Made by a program: the position numbers and the translations under genes | Notes under the pieces: model-generated | The model's database searches: none | Seen by the model: only the letters and a program-made list of their open reading frames with translations | Told to the model about the DNA's origin: nothing | In this document: in pieces, positions 35,976-47,027 of the stretch | Layout of the letters: every line of letters begins with the position of its first letter | Numbering within the stretch: the first letter of the stretch is position 1 | Assembly: GCA_951230915.1 (NCBI GenBank) | Contig: OX579633.1 | Location: 2,976,001 to 3,040,000 of the forward strand | Length of the DNA stretch: 64,000 nt | Direction: 5' to 3' | Source: Antitrichia curtipendula | Taxonomy: Eukaryota; Streptophyta; Bryopsida; Hypnales; Leucodontaceae

Positions 35976-37364
35976 CAGTATGAACCATTTAAACTCCCAT
36001 AAATCCCACCCATGATTACACTAAAAAGATTTATGAAAATCTTAGGTGTTTATGGGATCAATAATACAAAAAACTAGTGAGTCACCATTTTTCTATTGCT
36101 GCCTAACTCCTTTATGTAGTAGGCAAAGCTGTAGCTATGACGAAGCAAAGTACTACTTAACAGACACCCAGACACAATCTGAAATTGTGAATGCTTAGTA
36201 ATTGCAGCATTATATGAAAATGCTAAATGGCGCTTTAGATGTCTGTGACTCAACAGCTATATCCAATTACTGCTAAAAAAACATCTGTGCATCAAGCAGG
36301 TTATGAGGCACTTAATACTACACTCCAGTAGAAGTCTCTCACCTCTGCAGTACTGGAAACAGACCACAGCCGTGTCAATTTCGACCTGATTAGTCAGACA
36401 AGTAGAAAAATATCCTATATAGCAGAAGGCTTCACTAGTGATAGTTTTTTACACCACAACTTACTCTGTGCGAAGTACCCAAGTTGCATACTAGGCGGTT
36501 CATGACAATTTCGAACTGTTGCTATGATAGTGGGATTACTGTGAAGATGGCTTCATCAAGTGCACAACATTCGGCTTACAATCAGGTTGACAAAGAGGAG
36601 AGTTGCTGAGCTAATGTTGCGTTTTACTTTGTTAAAAAAAAATTCTCTCCTAGTGAAGGCGATAACAAGCGTAATGGGTTGTAGACAACTGTTGTTCCTC
36701 ACCAACACTCCAACTCGTTGTTTTGTTGTGGGATGGGCACATGTGAGGTCCATTACCTCTAGGAGCACTTTTTCAACAAAGCTTCAAGAATTTCCACACC
36801 CATACTCTCATGCGTATTGTTTATTGTTTTTTGCTACTTTCTTGAGTTTTGAAAACTATCACAGCATGTATAGGGAGTCAGAGAAAAGCTAGGGGACAAA
36901 ATTCTACAATTCATGACCTTGAGCATGAGTTTTTCAGATTTGATTTGATTGTGAACAACCAAAAAAATATAATACAAGTTTGATTATGGATTGTCTTGAG
37001 TAAAGAGGTATTTGAGCCTATCCCATTAGTGTTATGATAAAAAGTATCTAGTAGGGATCAAATGATGCCCAATAAGGGATGTTCCCTAAAAGGTTGTTAT
37101 TTGTTATTTGTTTATTTGTTATTTGTTGCCATTGGGGTTTGAAACCTAGTCTCTACCATTACAATGGAGAGTCTTTACATTCAATGAACCTAGTTCCCTT
37201 AACCTACTTCCCTTCATGGCCAATGCCACCCTTCTATTCCATTTATACCCTTCATATTCCTTGTTTGATGGTAAGAGCATGTGCTGTGATTTTTTTTCCA
37301 CGGCCATTTTGGACTCCTTTCTCATGTTTTTTTATCTTTTGCTTAAAAAAATTGACACATGGGT
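35976..37364. other. intergenic DNA, no gene identified
   Basis: A 110-codon plus-strand frame (36560-36892) and an antisense frame over the same bases have no recognisable features or intron signals. Confidence 0.4.
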
Positions 37365-37549
37365 GAGGTTTGGACTTTGGGCTTGGCCTTTGGAGGCTTC
37401 ACACTATGGCCGTCCAAGTTGAGAGGCCGTGCCCAAACTATGGTCGAGAGTCCAATGAAATGGGTTCTTTAATGGGCATTTCTTTGGACTCTCACCCAAA
37501 GTTTGGGCACGGCCTCTCAACTTGGTCGACCATAGTGTGAAGCAACCCT
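37365..37549. mobile_element. family F foldback copy
   Basis: CTTCACACTATGGCCGTCCA at 37389, running on into AGTTGAGAGGCCGTG, faces the complement CACGGCCTCTCAACTTGGTC, then GACCATAGTGTGAAG, ending about 37543. The arms are about 38 bases with few mismatches. The left flank (TTGGGCTTGGCCTTTGGAGG) matches the reverse complement of an internal part of F1 (7140-7180), so it derives from a longer F-type element. The right end, AACCC|TAA, fits the F1 border. Confidence 0.7.
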
Positions 37550-37669
37550 AAATCTAGGGTTTGCATAGATAAAATGGCCTTGCCTTCAGATGTAGGCAAA
37601 TAAATAATTCTTAAGGAAAAAAAATAAAACTTAAAATATTCATCTATTTGTGATAGTTTTTGGATTATC

Positions 37670-37850
37670 CCTCGAGTTGCTTTTTGGACTCATAGTGGCA
37701 TAACTTTTGTTCCCAGGCACCGATTGAAATAAAAATTATATTTTTAGAAAGCTAATATGATTTTTTATCTCCCAAAATTTTTTCAAAAAAATCATGTCAA
37801 AAGTTGAAATCACACGAGCCTATCAAAAATCCCAAGAGTCCCTTATAGGG
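37670..37850 (-). repeat. family D fragment
   Basis: GTGGCATAACTTTTGTTCCC and AAAAAATCATGTCAAAAGTT are diverged matches to the left portion of D2 (32940-33080), here without either terminus. Moderately convincing. Confidence 0.45.
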
Positions 37851-38380
37851 CCAAAATGATTTTAGAATCAAGTAATTCAGTTCTCAAGCAGCAAATTTTG
37901 TATTGCTTTTGGATCCTAAATCTAGGGTTTGTATGGATAAAATATATGAAGAGGGAAATAAAGGTTTGAAAATCACGCTCCCATAAGAGGCGACTGTGGG
38001 TCCAAGAGGAGGGAAATTCAAATTTTTGAAATCCCGCTTTCCCACAATAGATGACCGCGGGTGGGGCGATCGTGGGTCCAAGAGGAGGGAGATTCAAGTT
38101 TTTGAAATCCCGCTTTCCCACAAGGGACGACCGCGGGTGTAGGACAAGGGCAATGATGGTAGGAGAACTGTTTTCCACAAAGGCCCAAGCACACTCACTT
38201 TGCAAGGCCATTTTCTCCATGCAAACCCTAGATTTAGGGGAGCACTTCATGTGATTTTGCGTCATAAGTGCCATGATGGTAGGAGAATCGTTTTCCACAA
38301 AGGCCCAATGGTTCATTTCTCAAGCAACAAATTTTGTATTGCTTTTGGACCCTAAATTTAGGATTTGCATGGAGAATTAT
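37851..38380. repeat. repeat cluster K with a 76-bp duplicated unit
   Basis: Two copies with a 76-bp period cover about 37991-38142 (GTGGGTCCAAGAGGAGGGA, then TTTTTGAAATCCCGCTTTCC, then GACCGCGGGTG). A second short duplication is ATGATGGTAGGAGAA, then TTTTCCACAAAGGCCCAA, at 38151 and 38271. Segment K (CAACAAATTTTGTATTGCTT, TTTAGGATTTGCATGGA) brackets them. Frames through this region (up to 157 codons, 37843-38316 minus) are repetitive by-products. Confidence 0.65.
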
Positions 38381-39263
38381 AATAAAATATGGAACATTCC
38401 TGTAACGGTACCCTCTCCGTCGCGTTGCGTTCACGGTAAGGGTTTGTTGTTTCTTGGGTATGTAGATTGCGGTATTCATGTCTTAGTACGTGTGAACTAC
38501 GGATTAGGTTGCAATTGCAGCTGGATCTTGTAGCACCATTAGAACGCCAGCATAGTGCTCGATTTTATTCCATTTTTTTTATTCACGTGTGAGTGAATTG
38601 AAACTACAAATCAAATTAATATTTATGTGCATTCAAATACTCGTGGATATTTGCAACTTCCACAATTTTGTTGAACTAGCTTTCAAATTGAAATTCTATA
38701 ACATTTGATGTTTGCCATTCGGACCCAATCCTGTACTATGTTAACATGCACAGAAAGGTAACTACTATTATCTACGGCAGTGACTTCATCGACAGTGACA
38801 GCAAAATAATTAGCAGCACCTATCAAGTTCTTCATCGCAGACATTACCTACTTATACATATAACTAGCCATTATCCATCATGAATTATCACACCAGTGAA
38901 TAGATGGGAGATCAGGCACATTGAGAAGTTTATAGAGGTGGATACGGGACTCATACTCTACCATTGGCCGACCTTCAGAGAGAAGTTGGAAAAGTGTTCC
39001 AAATTGAACCCGTTTCTTTCGTGCTTTCAGCGTTGTACAATGATTGATATGTTGTAGAACTGTTGGTGGTGGATGGGCAGAGTAAAGGCGCAAATTCTTC
39101 TTGTGCTTACATTGCGTAGCCACATACTACTCTTCTGCTTTCACATGAAATTGAGGCATGTCTTTCTTGGCAATTCTCTTGCCATCTTGTTTGAACAAGG
39201 TATCAGACTTCGACGTCATGATATAAGGCTTTCGATCAATCACACTGCAAACCTTACATTTTA
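38381..39263. other. intergenic DNA, no gene identified
   Basis: No frame with recognisable content. Composition starts to rise towards the GC-richer block at 39.3 kb. Confidence 0.4.
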
Positions 39264-39930
39264 CTATATGTAAAATCCTGTCGCTTGCCATAATTCCCTC
39301 CGCCCAAGGGAGCTTGGCAGCCCAGAGAATCTGGAATTTTTGGTGCCTGTCGTACCTCCTCTGTGCCTGCGATCAGCTACTCTGTTATTTGCTTCGTATT
39401 GCGGCCCTTTCCTCCTCAATGGCGACTCGAAGTCTGAGTCTGGATCGGAAGTGTCACTTCCATCAAGATCGTCCACCAAATCGTCCTCGACATCGTCATT
39501 GTTCATAGGATCCAATTTAGAAGAAAGTGTGATCAATGGGGATTTTGAATTCAGCACGCGCGTCTCTCCCAAACCAGAGGCCGAATCATGCAAAAAAGCA
39601 TTGTCAACGGACATTGAAGCAGACAGTGTAAACGATCTCTGCGGACCGCCGTCGTCGATGTTGGGGTACTCTTCTGCTGAATTTGGTTCTGCTCCAGGCA
39701 CCTCGGGAAGACATCCGTCGAACACCATCGCCAACGGCTAAACCCCCCACCCCCCAACTGAATTCGAAGTAGGAGCGCATGGTCTTCTTCCCCGTCTGAG
39801 CTTTTCTCAGGTTGATGATTCGCGCTTTGCATTTCATCTTTTTGCATGCCCCCGCCAAGGCCTGGGCTGCAGCTTGCTCTGCCTGCTTCTTTGCCGATCT
39901 GGCCAAATTTGTTGTCCGCACCACCTTAGT
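39264..39930 (-). pseudogene. disrupted reading frame of unknown origin
   Basis: I do not recognise this gene. Seen on the minus strand: an upstream frame (39930 to about 39745) encoding a Lys/Ala-rich stretch (KKQAEQAAAQALAGACKKM, then KCKARIINLRKAQTGKK). A second frame follows, shifted relative to it (about 39740 to 39264), encoding an acidic Ser/Asp-rich stretch (NNDDVEDDLVDDLDGSDTSD, then PDSDFESPLRRKGPQYEANN) and closing with a stop. The two frames meet at a C-run pair (CCCCCCACCCCCC, 39741-39755), where one inserted or lost base would shift the frame. GC content and codon use are well above the surrounding desert. A basic block followed by an acidic block would fit a nuclear protein, but that is speculation. 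It could instead be a short exon pair. No start codon is convincing: in-frame upstream there is a TGA about nine codons before. Confidence 0.45.
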
Positions 39931-41084
39931 CGATCACATACTTAGCAAAGCCTTCATCACCCGACCCCATTGTCAAAAGCTATTAGTGAATCAAGTTGCA
40001 GCCAAGATTGCACACAGGAAAAGCGAAGAGTACGATAACAGTTAGTGCACGCACGCAAGTCCACCAGCGAGTAGAGAAGTGCATGCAACATCCATCGAAG
40101 TAAGGCTCCTTTTAAATTTACGCTACATCTACCCTGACCAACCATGTTTTGCGATTCTATGAGATCAAAGTTTGATCAAATTCAATACGCAATGAAGGTT
40201 GCAAACGTGACAAGTTGGAAATCAAAGGAGAGGTCAAGCAACTCTTTGGACTGGCGCTTCCATGACGGAAGAACATGAAGACGTGCCCCCGCTCTTGGTA
40301 ACCGTGGTGACAAAGAACGTAGCCCGCTCAGCACACTACTGTTGAGCATTATGGCGAAATGTAAACCCTACTCCAACATGGCAATGGCAAATTAATGCCC
40401 ACTCTCCCACAACTTCATGGCGACAATTAAAAACAGAGGAACGCAACGGCAGGTGATAACTCCATACGCTCCAAATTCATAAGGCAAGAAGATCTGAAGA
40501 ACTGCAGCAAATGAGTGCAGGAGGAAGACGGAGTGGTCGATAATCATGTGGTAGTGGGGGGTGCCCACCTTTAACCATGGGCGACATGGACATGCAGGGG
40601 TGATAGGACTGGCGCTGACCTGGCGCTGATGGACAGGCAGGAGACGCCGACGTGGCGACAAGTGCCCCTTTTCATCCTGCTTTTGTCCATAGTCAATTCA
40701 CCCACAAGAATTTGCTGGTGCAAACTAGCTTTACAAAGCCAAAAAAAAAGCCATGATGTATATCCATAACTAATGTCAAAATTTTATATAGATCCATCAA
40801 ATTTTGACTTTATACAAACCTATCCAAATTTCAACAACCACTTGATCCTTGAAAATTAGCTTCATTATAAGTACCACCAAAAAAATATGTCAAAAAAGAA
40901 AAGAAAAGAGAAAAAGATAAGCTTAGATGGTCTATAGTTGGTCACTCATTTGGGATGCATGCAATTCTCTTTCACACTAGGATAGTTCTAAAGAAATGAT
41001 GAAATAAAACCCCGTATATTTGGTGAGATTGAATGTTTAGTTGGAAATTGAAATGCAAGACATTTAACTTGTCATACAAAGTAT
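39931..41084. other. intergenic DNA, no gene identified
   Basis: Moderate GC up to about 40680, then AT-rich. An 89-codon minus frame (40392-40661) has no recognisable features. Confidence 0.4.
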
Positions 41085-41270
41085 AGAGTAAATATAAAAA
41101 TTTACCTCTATTTTGTGGTTGGTTAGTGTCTTGTGTTTTTTACCTCTTCTTGTCAATTTGGGACTTTGGATCCCAAATTTGAATTTGAAATTTCAAAATT
41201 TAATCACAAATGCAAATAAAAAGTACCATTGTTTTTCCTCAGGGTAAAATTGTCAACTTCATATGATCCA
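41085..41270. repeat. family J fragment (J6)
   Basis: CTCTATTTTGTGGTTGG, CAATTTGGGACTTTGGATCC, GCAAATAAAAAGTACCATTG and TTTTTCCTCAGGGTAAAATT follow the order of the J core, strongly diverged. Confidence 0.5.
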
Positions 41271-41937
41271 TTTAACCCCTAAATATCTAAGGCCTTTTTT
41301 GAACTTTTAGGAATTTGCTCTAAATTGAACAAAAAGCTAAATTTTTTATATGTTGTATCAATTTTTTTAAAATTGTAACCATACAAATTCAAATTAGACA
41401 TGCTAGAGATTACATAGGAAAAGATTACACAAGAATATCACTTATGGATTGAAATATTATAATGTTTGATCACAAAGGTGTTAAAACTGCAAATGTGATT
41501 TGAAACCTTTCAATCCTCTTTGCACATGTCAAATCTAAAAAGTTGGTCACCAAAAAAATATGAGGATAAAGGGCCCAACATGCATTACGCCAATCATTTT
41601 TATCACTTTTCAAAATCTACTCTATGATTTTTTTAAATAAATTCTAATGTGATTTTTTCTCCAAGATCTAGTGTATTTGAGGCTCATTTCCAAGAGCTCA
41701 TTTTCAACACTACAAAAAGTCAAGATTGCAATGGACACCCTTGCACAACATCTTGAATAAAAAAAATCATAATCATTCATTTTGATAATCAGATTTTTGA
41801 TGCTAAAACTAAACTTCAAAAATAATCTTTCAAAAGTGTAAACTACTAAAAATAGTATCTTCAACTAGTAAGGTTTTATTTAACTTCAAAGTTTATTCGA
41901 CACCACATTTTGGTACCTTGGGTATTTAGGGATTAAT
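41271..41937. mobile_element. element family M with TTAACCCCTAAA-type ends
   Basis: It begins TTAACCCCTAAATATC and ends GGTATTTAGGGATTAA: inverted ends of about 16 bases with one or two mismatches over 667 bp. The interior does not resemble families C, D or E. Non-coding. Confidence 0.6.
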
Positions 41938-42108
41938 GTCCTGCAATTAAAAGGTTTTTTTTTCCTTAGCTTTATGGATTATCATCACATTCATTGGGTC
42001 ATCCATCCTACTTACTATGACTACCTTGAATTGAGTGGACTACTATATCTTATAGGCAACTTGTGTAAGTTTCTAATTGAAAAATCTATCCGTTGTAGGA
42101 TTGCAAGA

Positions 42109-42334
42109 TTAATCCATAAATGCCGCGGAGAATGTTTTTTCAACTGATAAATGACATAGAATCTCTCCATGCACGACAAAAGTACAACTATTCATCCTCC
42201 AAATTTTTTGTGAAAAGGGAAGGTCTTCTATAGTAGTTTGACTTCTAATGAGCACTTTTGCATTTTTTTTAAGCTAACAATTCACATGATACCAAAACCT
42301 ATGATTTCCACAATGACTAACCCGTCGTTTAAGG
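42109..42334 (-). mobile_element. MITE family B, copy B2
   Basis: Reverse-oriented relative to B1. Shared segments: GAATCTCTCCATGCA, ACTATTCATCCTCCAAA, GGGAAGGTCTTCTATAGTAG, TTTGACTTCTAATGAGC. It faces copy B3 across about 100 bases. Confidence 0.68.
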
Positions 42335-42432
42335 CTTAAGTTTAAACTCTAATAGAAGTCTCAGTTTGTGGCGGAACAAGTTAAGTGTGGATCAATGCAA
42401 TGCAATATAAGATTTGCAAACTATGGATAATT

Positions 42433-42644
42433 TAACCTTTAAATGACGAGTTGGTCGTCGTGGAAATGATCTGTTGGTTTAAAAAAAAAAAAAAAAACTC
42501 GTTAGAAGTCAAACTACTAAAGATCAAAGACATCCCTTTTTACAAAAAAATTGGAGGATGAATAGTTGTAATTGTGTCTTGTATAGAGGGATTCTTTATC
42601 ATTCATCAGTTAGAAAATGTCCTCAATGTCATTTGTGGAATAAA
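42433..42644 (+). mobile_element. MITE family B, copy B3
   Basis: It begins AACCTTTAAATGACGAG and contains an A17 run (about 42481-42497), GTTAGAAGTCAAACTACTAA, GGAGGATGAATAGTTG and AGGGATTCTTTATCATTCAT. It ends near GTGGAATAAAC. In inverted orientation to B2. Confidence 0.68.
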
Positions 42645-43237
42645 CTAGCCTGTATACCAGTTTAATTTGTGCCCATGTTGGTGTTTGGGTTCAATACCCC
42701 TGAGCAATTGTGTTGAAAAAAATAATAATTAAGAAAAAATTGATGCAAAGAAGGTCATAGCAAGTCTTGAAAAAAAATTCTAAAAAATCTTCACGTATGG
42801 GTTCATGTGCAATATTTAGTTTCCTCCAGTGCAAAAGGTGCAATTGACAAGGTGAATATCAATGTGGGGATTGGAAATTGTGACAACTTGTGTGTGCAAA
42901 CATTCACACCGTATATGCTTGCCTAGGTTGCTATTTTGACATCAATACAAATTATGGCTAGTGGGTATCTTTTGTGCAAGCACTATAAACATAAATGTTA
43001 CGGAGAACTATTATTTGATTCTCTTTAAATTTTTAGGTGTTATGTAGTGACCTTTTAATCTAATTGTCTCCCATCCCAAAGAAGTGAACCAAAATAATTG
43101 TGATATGATTTGAATATGTGAAAAGTGTAGGGTTGTTGTGTCACTCTCCATAACATTGTATATTGTGCAAATTACATCCCATCAGATCCCAAGGAAGGAG
43201 ATGTATGCTTTCCTAAAATACTTGGGAAGTCTTTACT
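42645..43237. other. AT-rich intergenic DNA, nothing identified
   Basis: No gene or bounded repeat that I can define. Confidence 0.45.
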
Positions 43238-44144
43238 GTAACCTCCAAAAACGCTTGAAAACTGTCATTTTCAGTACAAGTATCAAATTTTTGAAAAAAA
43301 ACTTTTTTTGACATATCTAACCATAGGATATTGTCTTATATAGTATCAAAAACATGTGATAAAAATTTCAGACATTTCCACCATGTGGATTGCAAGATAT
43401 AAGCATTCAAATGAACTAAAATCATTTTTCCTGCCCTGCGAAGAGCAGGGCAGCTGCACTTCACAAGCTCACTTTTCTATGAAAAAAAATGACCAAAATG
43501 GTGGTGCCACTTTGGATTATTTTTCCTAGACAAGTTGACCACATGCTTGAAAATTTCAGATCATTTCGAATTGTACAACATATAGGAAATAAATAGTAAG
43601 TAAGTGGTAGTAGAGAATGATTAGAAATATTAAATTATTAAGAATTTAAATATGGAATTCAAAAATGCCAATTCCAATGGTCTAAAATGTTGTAATAAAA
43701 TATCTTCATCCTAAAATGTTATCTTTGTCCAAAAATATTGAAAATTGGGTAAGATAAAGGATTTCAAGTTTATTTTAGAGTAGGGAATGCATAACTGCCC
43801 GCAAAAATAATTCCTCATAACTTTTTGACCCATTGGTCAAAATGAAATGATTCAAAGCTATCCATGTATATATAACTCTAGAAAACCAATTTCAAATTTT
43901 TTTTCTGAAAAATGTGATTTTTTCTGATCTGCCCAAACTGCCCAGTTACAAAAAAAAGTAACATATTAGGCTATAACTTTTGACTCCTATTTTCAAATGT
44001 CATGAAATTTAGTGCATATGAAAGATATTCCATGTCCCCTCCTTCTATTAAAATTTTGGCATAAAATATGGAAATATCTAGTCACATGAACCTGCCCAAA
44101 ATTTCTATACAACCAAAAAACGCAGCTTGGTCCTTTAGGGGTTA
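43238..44144 (+). mobile_element. long non-autonomous element family C, copy C4
   Basis: It starts TGTAACCTCCAAAAACGC (diverged end) and ends GTCCTTTAGGGGTTAA. It contains CCATGTGGATTGCAAGATAT, GAGCAGGGCAGCTGCACTTC, CAAAATGGTGGTGCC and CAATTCCAATGG in the same order as C1-C3. Confidence 0.75.
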
Positions 44145-44831
44145 AGATTCATGCCATATTATGAAATTTGAATTGAGGGGGGGGGGGACTAACATGTCAA
44201 GTAAGACAAAGGGACTCCCTTGTAAATGTAAACAATGTTATGTTAGTGTATTGTTGGATGTGGGAATCCAAACAAACAAACTCTATGAAGTTTATTGAGA
44301 AAATCTAAGATGTTTATCTCTATTTGACACTTGTACAAAATTGTCATTCAAAGTGGTCCTCATCAATGAGATTGGTGACATGTCAAGTGATAAAGAAAGA
44401 ACTACAAATGCCAATGTCTAGCAACAACATTCTTATTTGGAACAATACCTTCCACAAGCCTTGAGAGTACCAAGATAGAGCCACCCATTACCAGATACTG
44501 CCCCGTAGGCAATCAATATGGTGTTTCAAATCCATACAAAGGTGGGACTCATTTGCATTCATTTTAAATTCAAAGAAACTCGGTTCCAGACCATTATGGG
44601 GCCCGACATTGTCGTGCCACCTATCCCTCCTTTCGTGTGCTAGAGTTACCTACACGTACTCTCTCAATGATCAATTTTGTAAGACTCTAAACTCTAGACA
44701 TGCATCATGCCCAACTCCAGGCTTTCATAATTCATAGTAATTTCAGTTCAACTTGTAAATTCACCAAAATTTCTCCTACCCGCTCCATTTCTATCTTTTG
44801 CACTTCTGTAAATATTCGCTTCCCCCAATAC
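44145..44831. other. intergenic DNA with a G-run
   Basis: A run of about 11-12 Gs lies near 44177-44188. Otherwise no gene or repeat. Confidence 0.45.
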
Positions 44832-45145
44832 TAAGGTAGGTGTCTCTAAAAGCGACCTGACTCTGAAAGCAACCTCTAACACAAAGGTACGTTTCACTTT
44901 CTTCAATGTACCAATATTGTACATTTCAGGAGGGGGTCGCTTTTTAGAAACCACTGCATTTCAACTTCAAAAATTGGTAACTAATTCCACGAAGGTCCGA
45001 AAAAAATGAAATGACTTGGATTAGATGCCAATTATTCCATTTTTCTTCCTAGTAAAATTTTACTGAAAATAGTTTCAAGGAGTTTAGCCTCCCTGACAAA
45101 TGCAATCGGCTCTTAAAAGGGTTGCTTTAACAGCCTCCTACCTTA
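44832..45145 (+). mobile_element. MITE family A, copy A2
   Basis: 314 bp. It starts TAAGGTAGGTGTCTCTAAAA, then GCGACC, and ends CAGCCTCCTACCTTA. The body closely follows A1 (TTTCTTCAATGTACCAATAT, TTTTTAGAAACCACTGCATT, ATGAAATGACTTGGATTAGA). Confidence 0.8.
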
Positions 45146-45295
45146 CTCCAAATCATGTCGGCTATGTCTTAAGTTATCACTTATGGGTGGCTCCACCTTA
45201 GCACAATTCTGGAGGGACACCGAGTCTGACAGGCTCAAAAACTTCTGACAAGTGCGAAAATTTTGCCCCCAAAAAACCACCGTGGCGTCGAGGTG

Positions 45296-45549
45296 CAAAT
45301 GAGGGCCGGGGTGAACTGACCCCCTCGCTCGTACTGCCAAAGTCCATCCAGGGGTGCACATAAAAAAAAAGCCCCCTGTTTTGTGCCGTGTAAAATCTAT
45401 TTTCTAGAACCCTCCCTAGCTAATTTGGGGCCTCTGATTGCAAATATGAATTCAGAATTTGCAAAAAAATTCATGCATGGAAAATAAAAAATTTCAGGGT
45501 TTTCCCAGGGGTACGAGCGAGGGGGTCAGTTCACCCCGGCCCAAATGAG
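45296..45549 (+). mobile_element. hAT-like MITE family J, intact copy J7 with 8-bp target duplication
   Basis: The element proper is 45304-45541 (238 bp). It opens GGCCGGGGTGAACTGACCCC, then CTCGCTCGTAC, and closes with the exact reverse complement: a perfect 31-bp terminal inverted repeat. It is flanked by CAAATGAG at 45296-45303 and 45542-45549. An 8-bp target duplication is typical of the hAT superfamily. The end sequence itself is not a textbook hAT end, so the superfamily is inferred from the duplication length. No coding capacity. Confidence 0.92.
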
Positions 45550-45658
45550 TGACAAGACCATTTTGCCTCCTACCGTGGACGATCGCCATCAGATGTGCGC
45601 TTTGAGGGCACCAACCAGCAAGAGCTGTGCAAGGATTGAGTACATGGATCCTGTCGCG

Positions 45659-45996
45659 GAGTGAGGTAACAGGTCCAGAAATCGCCCACCTAAGAGCTGG
45701 AACTGAATTTTGGGAAGGCGAAACTTCTTGAAATATTTTTCAGTAAATTTTCCTTGAAAGAGAAGTGGATTTGGCATCTAACCTAAATCGTTTCATATTC
45801 TTTGGAGCTTTTTTTGAAATTAGTTATGAAATTTTTGAAGTTGAACTGACATAGGGCTCCAAAATCATCCACCCATGAAATGTACATTGTTTGTACATTT
45901 CAGTGAAAGTTATGAAAAAACAACATGTACAAATCGTGTACATTTTACAGGTGGGTGGTTCTTAATGCCTGAACTATTCTCGAGCCTTCTACCTTA
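45659..45996 (-). mobile_element. MITE family A, copy A6
   Basis: It ends CGAGCCTTCTACCTTA and starts near GAGGTAACAGGTCC. It contains AATTTTGGGAAGGCGAAAC, TTGGCATCTAACCTAAATC and two TGTAC palindromic patches (GTACATTGTTTGTACATTT; ATGTACAAATCGTGTACATT). Closest relative: A7 at 14.9 kb in the opposite orientation. Confidence 0.7.
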
Positions 45997-46421
45997 GTTC
46001 CATGTCATCTATAATACGGGGGGCACGTGTTTCTGGGGGTTGAATTGAAGTCACGATCCGCCGAAACAAACGACATGAATATGTTGGGTCTGTCATTTGT
46101 GGGGGTGGGGGTGGGGTGGGGGAATCTCACGGTGCCCCATTGAAGAAGAAATGGAGGATGCAACTTTCTGAATTCTGAGGATGTGCATGCATTGGGAAAT
46201 GGGAATTGGGCACCCTTGGTTCGAGAAGGTATCATGGAGTCAAATATCTGGTCAAGGCCTATGAACAAAAAAAACTTCCACTACGATCTCACCCAACGTA
46301 AGGTAGGTTGGAATCATGACACAAACGGGAAAATAAATGTTGCCCAAGGTACGTCCTGCCTGCGTTACCTGGAATGAAAAAAAAATGTACCCAGTGTACA
46401 TGTTTGTCATTGATTGGGAAG

Positions 46422-46714
46422 TAAAGGTAGTGGTCGCTTCAAAAGCCAACCACTAGCACCGAGGTACATTTTGCTTTCTTCAATGTACCAATGATGTACA
46501 TTTTAGAAGGGGGTCGCTTTTAGCGACCACTACGTTTGAACTTCAAAAATTTAGGACAAATTCCACAAAGGTTCAAAAAACATGAAACGACCTGGGTTAG
46601 ATGCCGATTCTATTTTGCTTCCTAATAAAATCTTACTGAAAATTGTTCAAGGAGTTTAGCTTCCCTGAAAATGCAATTAGCTCTCAAAGGGTTGTTTTAA
46701 AGGGCAAACTATTT
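46422..46714 (+). mobile_element. MITE family A, copy A3 (right end decayed)
   Basis: It starts TAAAGGTAGTGGTCGCTTC. The body follows A1/A2 (GGTACATTTTGCTTTCTTCA, AGGGGGTCGCTTTTAGCGAC, ATGAAACGACCTGGGTTAGA). The right end is eroded to AAAGGGCAAACTATTTT. Confidence 0.72.
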
Positions 46715-47027
46715 TGATGTTTTTTCCTTTTGTTTGGAAGCAATGTTTAGGGAGAACCACCGGTTAGTTCATTATTAATTGGTGGAATTGGGAAAAAAGC
46801 TAGTTGCAATTTGAAAACATTGAAAAAAAATCAGTGAAAAATCTATTTAGAGTATAAAATAGAGAAGAAATTGGACTCGATACTTGAAAAATATGGTTCA
46901 ATGTGGAAATTAAAGGAAAATAGCTGGTAAAATTCAAAAAACATCTAGAACATTGTTTGGAAGTTTGGAAATTTTGTTCCATTGTTGAAATTGGTGGGAT
47001 ATGGTCATTGATTAAAGAAAACTACCC

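Noticed and set aside
35759..36013. repetitive 84-codon frame or possible CRISPR-like array
   Set aside because: The units are directly adjacent without spacers and the host is a plant. It is a minisatellite.
36560..36892. 110-codon plus-strand frame
   Set aside because: No recognisable features, and an equally open antisense frame lies on the same bases.
37843..38316. 157-codon minus-strand frame
   Set aside because: Made of the 76-bp duplicated unit and segment K repeats. Peptide repeats follow the DNA repeats, with no protein family resemblance.
42660..42720. tRNA-like text (GGGTTCAATACCC)
   Set aside because: The T-arm-like hairpin is present, but no acceptor stem, D-arm or anticodon stem can be built around it.
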